DNA of 64,000 nt from Yersinia rohdei ATCC 43380 (GTDB lineage Bacteria; Pseudomonadota; Gammaproteobacteria; Enterobacterales; Enterobacteriaceae): NCBI RefSeq assembly GCF_000173775.1, contig NZ_ACCD01000004.1:62001-126000 (forward strand), in the 5' to 3' direction. Position 1 is the first letter of the stretch. Each line of letters begins with the position of its first letter. The notes below the pieces were generated by a model. The model saw only the letters and a program-made list of their open reading frames with translations, was not told the origin of the DNA and did not search any database. The position numbers and the translations under genes were made by a program. Positions 61,459-64,000 of the stretch are shown here, piece by piece.

Positions 61459-62117
61459 TGATTGAGACTGCAATTACTCTGGATCAGTTTATCCAAGCCC
61501 TGCACGACACCTTAGTTATGGTCAGCATTTCATTGGTGATCGGTTCTCTTATTGGTATTCCTTTGGGTATTTTACTGGTGGTGACCCGACCTGGCGGACT
61601 GATTAAAAATCGTCTTTTCTATAATATTCTCAACCCAATTATCAATATCATCCGATCGCTGCCTTTTATTATTTTGATGGTGGCAATCATCCCGCTAACA
61701 CGGCTGATTGTGCACACCACAATAGGCACTCCGGGGGCGATTGTACCGCTGATTATTTTTATTGCGCCTTATATTGGCCGGCTAGTCGAAAATTCGCTGC
61801 TGGATGTTAACCCAGGTATTCTGGAAGCGGCAAAATCTATGGGAGCAACCCCCTTACAAGCTATTTGGTATTTTTTGCTGCCTGAAGCTCTGTCATCATT
61901 AATATTGGCACTGACCACCGCAACTATTGGCCTGATTGGTGCGACTGCAATGGCAGGAACTGTGGGTGGCGGCGGGATTGGTGACTTGGCGATTACTTAT
62001 GGTTATCAACGTTTTGATACCTTCGTGACGGTGACTACCGCCATTGTTTTGATAATTACTGTGCAGCTTATCCAATCACTGGGGAATTTATTTGCCAGTA
62101 AAATCCGCCGTGAATAA
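61458..62117 (+). CDS. MetI-type ABC importer permease
   Basis: Inner-membrane permease of 219 residues with five hydrophobic helices. The EAA coupling loop is EAAKSMGATPLQAIWYFLLP, close to that of MetI, and GGGGIGDLAITYGYQRF near the end is typical of MetI. The ATG at 61458 shares its A with the stop of the ATPase gene (TGATG), indicating translational coupling. A good terminator follows. Confidence 0.9.
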   Translation: MIETAITLDQFIQALHDTLVMVSISLVIGSLIGIPLGILLVVTRPGGLIKNRLFYNILNPIINIIRSLPFIILMVAIIPLTRLIVHTTIGTPGAIVPLIIFIAPYIGRLVENSLLDVNPGILEAAKSMGATPLQAIWYFLLPEALSSLILALTTATIGLIGATAMAGTVGGGGIGDLAITYGYQRFDTFVTVTTAIVLIITVQLIQSLGNLFASKIRRE

Positions 62118-62122
62118 TTAAA

Positions 62123-62164
62123 AAACCCCTTTTGCTAAACAAAAGGGGTTTCGATTTTTTTTTA
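62123..62164 (+). terminator. Terminator of the MetQNI-type operon
   Basis: AAACCCCTTTT-GCTAAAC-AAAAGGGGTTT, followed by CGATTTTTTTTTT. Because the stem is flanked by A and T runs it may act on both strands, also ending the convergent chemoreceptor transcript. Confidence 0.9.
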
Positions 62165-62182
62165 CCTCAAAGCAGTATGCGA

Positions 62183-64000
62183 TTAAACCTTAAAGCCACT
62201 GATCACCTGCTCCAGTTGCAGGGTTTGATCCTGCATAGCTTGCGCCGCCGCAGCCACTTGTTCCACCAGCGCCGCATTTTGTTGTGTTGAGTTATCTAAC
62301 TGATTAATCGCCAGATTAACCTGTTCAATTCCCAAACTTTGTTCCTGACTGGATGACATAATCTCATTCATTAATTCCGCCACGTTGGATACGCCGCTCA
62401 TCAAATCATCCATTGTCGTGCCAGCTTCAGCGACCAAGCCGGTGCCAATAGCGATATCAGCCACCGAGTCTTCAATCAGCTTTTTAATTTCGCGGGCAGA
62501 CGTCGCGGAGCGCTGAGCCAGGTTGCGCACCTCAGAAGCCACGACCGCAAAACCGCGCCCCTGCTCACCGGCTCTTGCCGCTTCAACTGCCGCATTCAGC
62601 GCCAGAATATTGGTTTGGAAAGCTATGCTGTCAATCACACTAATGATATCGACGATTTTCTTCGACGAACTATTGATTGAGCCCATCGTATTCACGACCT
62701 GTTTCACCACCGTGCTGCCTTTCACCGCCACAGTGGAAGCATCTATTGCCAGCTGATTGGCATGGCTGGCGTTATCCGCATTTTGTTTAACTGTACTGGT
62801 CAATTCATCCATTGAAGCGGCGGTTTGTTCGATGGAGCTGGCTTGATCTTCAGTACGGGCAGATAAGTCCATATTTCCGCTGGCTATTTGGCGTGATGCC
62901 GAAGCAATGGCCAAACTGCTTTCACCCACTTGGCGCATCATTTGCTGTAAATAGTCGATAAAATCATTGAAACTCTGGTTAACAGCATTGAACTCCGGGC
63001 TATTGCTTTGTGGCAAGCGCTGGGTCAAATCCGCCCCACCAGCAGATAATGCGGTGATATTCTCTTTTAAAATTGCTAACCTTTTCATAAAGACGCGGAT
63101 AGAAAACACCAGGAAAAGCAGCAATAACAACATGATAGGAATCTGCACCAACCCCAGATGCAATAGAATACTGTGGCTCTGTTTGACCAATAAGCTGGTT
63201 GGCAGGTCAGTCACCAAATACCACGGGCTGTTGGCTATCGGGCGGATAAATAGGGTGTGAGATATCCCGTCGCTATCAAATTCACTTTCCAGTGATTGTT
63301 GGCCTTTCATCTGTGCCAGTAACCGCTGTGTTTCTGCCGCCATCGGCGAGTTGCTGGCAATATCCGACAGATTTTTTAACTCGGCTTTGCCGTCCGCCAA
63401 GGCGCTGCTGCCCACAATCTTGCCATCGGCTTCAACAATCAGAATAGTGCCATTCACTTTCTGTTCCATCTCTTTAACCAGGCGGTTAAAGAAACCCAAA
63501 GTAACGTCAATGGTTGATACGCCATATATATCGTCACCTTTATAAATCGCCATTGCACAGTTGGTTCTTGGCTGCGGGCTGGCATCATCCTGATAAGCTT
63601 TAGCCCAAGCACAGAAGCCTTTTGGGGCCTGTAAACCGTCTTTGTACCAAGGTTGTTCAAAATAATTTTGCGATTCTGGCGAGTTCCAATGGGTGTTAAC
63701 CGTTAACTTATTTTCCCCATTGCGGGCAAAAAACGTACTGAATTTAATCACCCCTTGCTCACGTTTATTGGGTAATGGCCAAATCCCACCGCCAAAAACA
63801 TTACTGTCGCCATATTGATCCACTAACCCCGGTAATAATGTGTCAATGGTATTACTGTCCATGATGGCAACGGCCTGCGTGATACTGCGGGCTTGTGCTT
63901 CCACTTTATTCATTTGCGCCGTTATTGCCGTCGCGATTTGGTCGACGTTATTGCCAATAATGGTGCTTTCAGATTGTTTGAGTTGTGGTGTCACAAAAAA
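62183..64000 (-). CDS. Methyl-accepting chemotaxis protein, dCache-type sensor (5' end cut)
   Basis: Chemoreceptor whose 5' end lies beyond the window; the frame is open to the last base, so the GTG at 63994 should not be taken as the start. The periplasmic part (over 270 residues, with [41 protein letters not shown] and PWYLVTDLP) looks like a double-Cache domain binding amino acids or similar ligands. It is followed by a TM helix ([19 protein letters not shown]), HAMP, and the signalling tip [20 protein letters not shown]. The C-terminus ends [10 protein letters not shown], with no NWETF-type pentapeptide, unlike the other receptor in this window. Confidence 0.93.
   Translation of the reverse strand, partial: FFVTPQLKQSESTIIGNNVDQIATAITAQMNKVEAQARSITQAVAIMDSNTIDTLLPGLVDQYGDSNVFGGGIWPLPNKREQGVIKFSTFFARNGENKLTVNTHWNSPESQNYFEQPWYKDGLQAPKGFCAWAKAYQDDASPQPRTNCAMAIYKGDDIYGVSTIDVTLGFFNRLVKEMEQKVNGTILIVEADGKIVGSSALADGKAELKNLSDIASNSPMAAETQRLLAQMKGQQSLESEFDSDGISHTLFIRPIANSPWYLVTDLPTSLLVKQSHSILLHLGLVQIPIMLLLLLFLVFSIRVFMKRLAILKENITALSAGGADLTQRLPQSNSPEFNAVNQSFNDFIDYLQQMMRQVGESSLAIASASRQIASGNMDLSARTEDQASSIEQTAASMDELTSTVKQNADNASHANQLAIDASTVAVKGSTVVKQVVNTMGSINSSSKKIVDIISVIDSIAFQTNILALNAAVEAARAGEQGRGFAVVASEVRNLAQRSATSAREIKKLIEDSVADIAIGTGLVAEAGTTMDDLMSGVSNVAELMNEIMSSSQEQSLGIEQVNLAINQLDNSTQQNAALVEQVAAAAQAMQDQTLQLEQVISGFKV

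Overview
The window is chromosomal DNA of a gammaproteobacterium of the order Enterobacterales, most likely a Yersinia. The gene content and order are enterobacterial throughout. FabV-type enoyl reductase, an mtlADR operon close to glyQS, and several ERIC-type interspersed repeats point to Yersinia. The species cannot be fixed from the sequence alone. Nearly every gene is a housekeeping or core-accessory gene that can be named by family. The window starts inside mdfA and ends inside a chemoreceptor gene.

Layout. (1) 1-1.7 kb: 3' part of mdfA, then the decayed remains of a PIN-toxin/antitoxin pair. (2) 1.7-14.6 kb: a selenium/formate block made of selB-selA, then ugd, then fdhE-fdoI-fdoH-fdoG (FdoG carries an in-frame UGA for selenocysteine with a visible SECIS hairpin), fdhD divergent, and sodA behind a Fur box. 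(3) 14.6-20.6 kb: a FliA-type promoter and HBM-like chemoreceptor, yiiM, yibL, and a divergent MocR regulator/LysE exporter pair with a 13-bp inverted repeat between them. (4) 20.6-25.3 kb: mtlA-mtlD-mtlR with at least four CRP-like sites and two intercistronic hairpins. (5) 25.3-38 kb: yiaF-like lipoprotein, glyS, glyQ, tag, yiaC, a broken small exported-protein gene, a SufR-like regulator divergent from an MFS exporter, ghrB, malS (MalT boxes) and avtA. (6) 38-46.9 kb: yidE, the ibpA-ibpB heat-shock operon (sigma-32 promoter and two ROSE-like thermometers), yidQ, yidR, a PAS-HTH regulator/PLP dehydratase/OCD-family operon, and yidA. (7) 47-58 kb: gyrB-recF-dnaN-dnaA, then divergent rpmH-rnpA-yidD-yidC-mnmE. 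(8) 58-64 kb: fabV, a MetQNI-type ABC importer, and the chemoreceptor that runs off the window.

How the genes work together. SelA makes Sec-tRNA, SelB delivers it at the fdoG UGA, FdhD sulfurates the molybdenum cofactor and FdhE helps assemble the enzyme, so the makers and the user of selenocysteine lie within 11 kb. MtlA imports and phosphorylates mannitol, MtlD oxidises the product and MtlR represses. The dnaA-side genes run leftwards and the rpmH-side genes rightwards from a GATC-rich divergent promoter region that holds a DnaA box. oriC itself is not in the window.

No CRISPR array, prophage, transposase, rRNA or tRNA gene was seen. The least explained parts are the yidR-yidA regulator/dehydratase/OCD unit with its 31-bp palindrome, the gene-free stretch upstream of mtlA (24813-25255), the selA-ugd gap with a broken mini-ORF, and the broken exported-protein gene near 30.6 kb.
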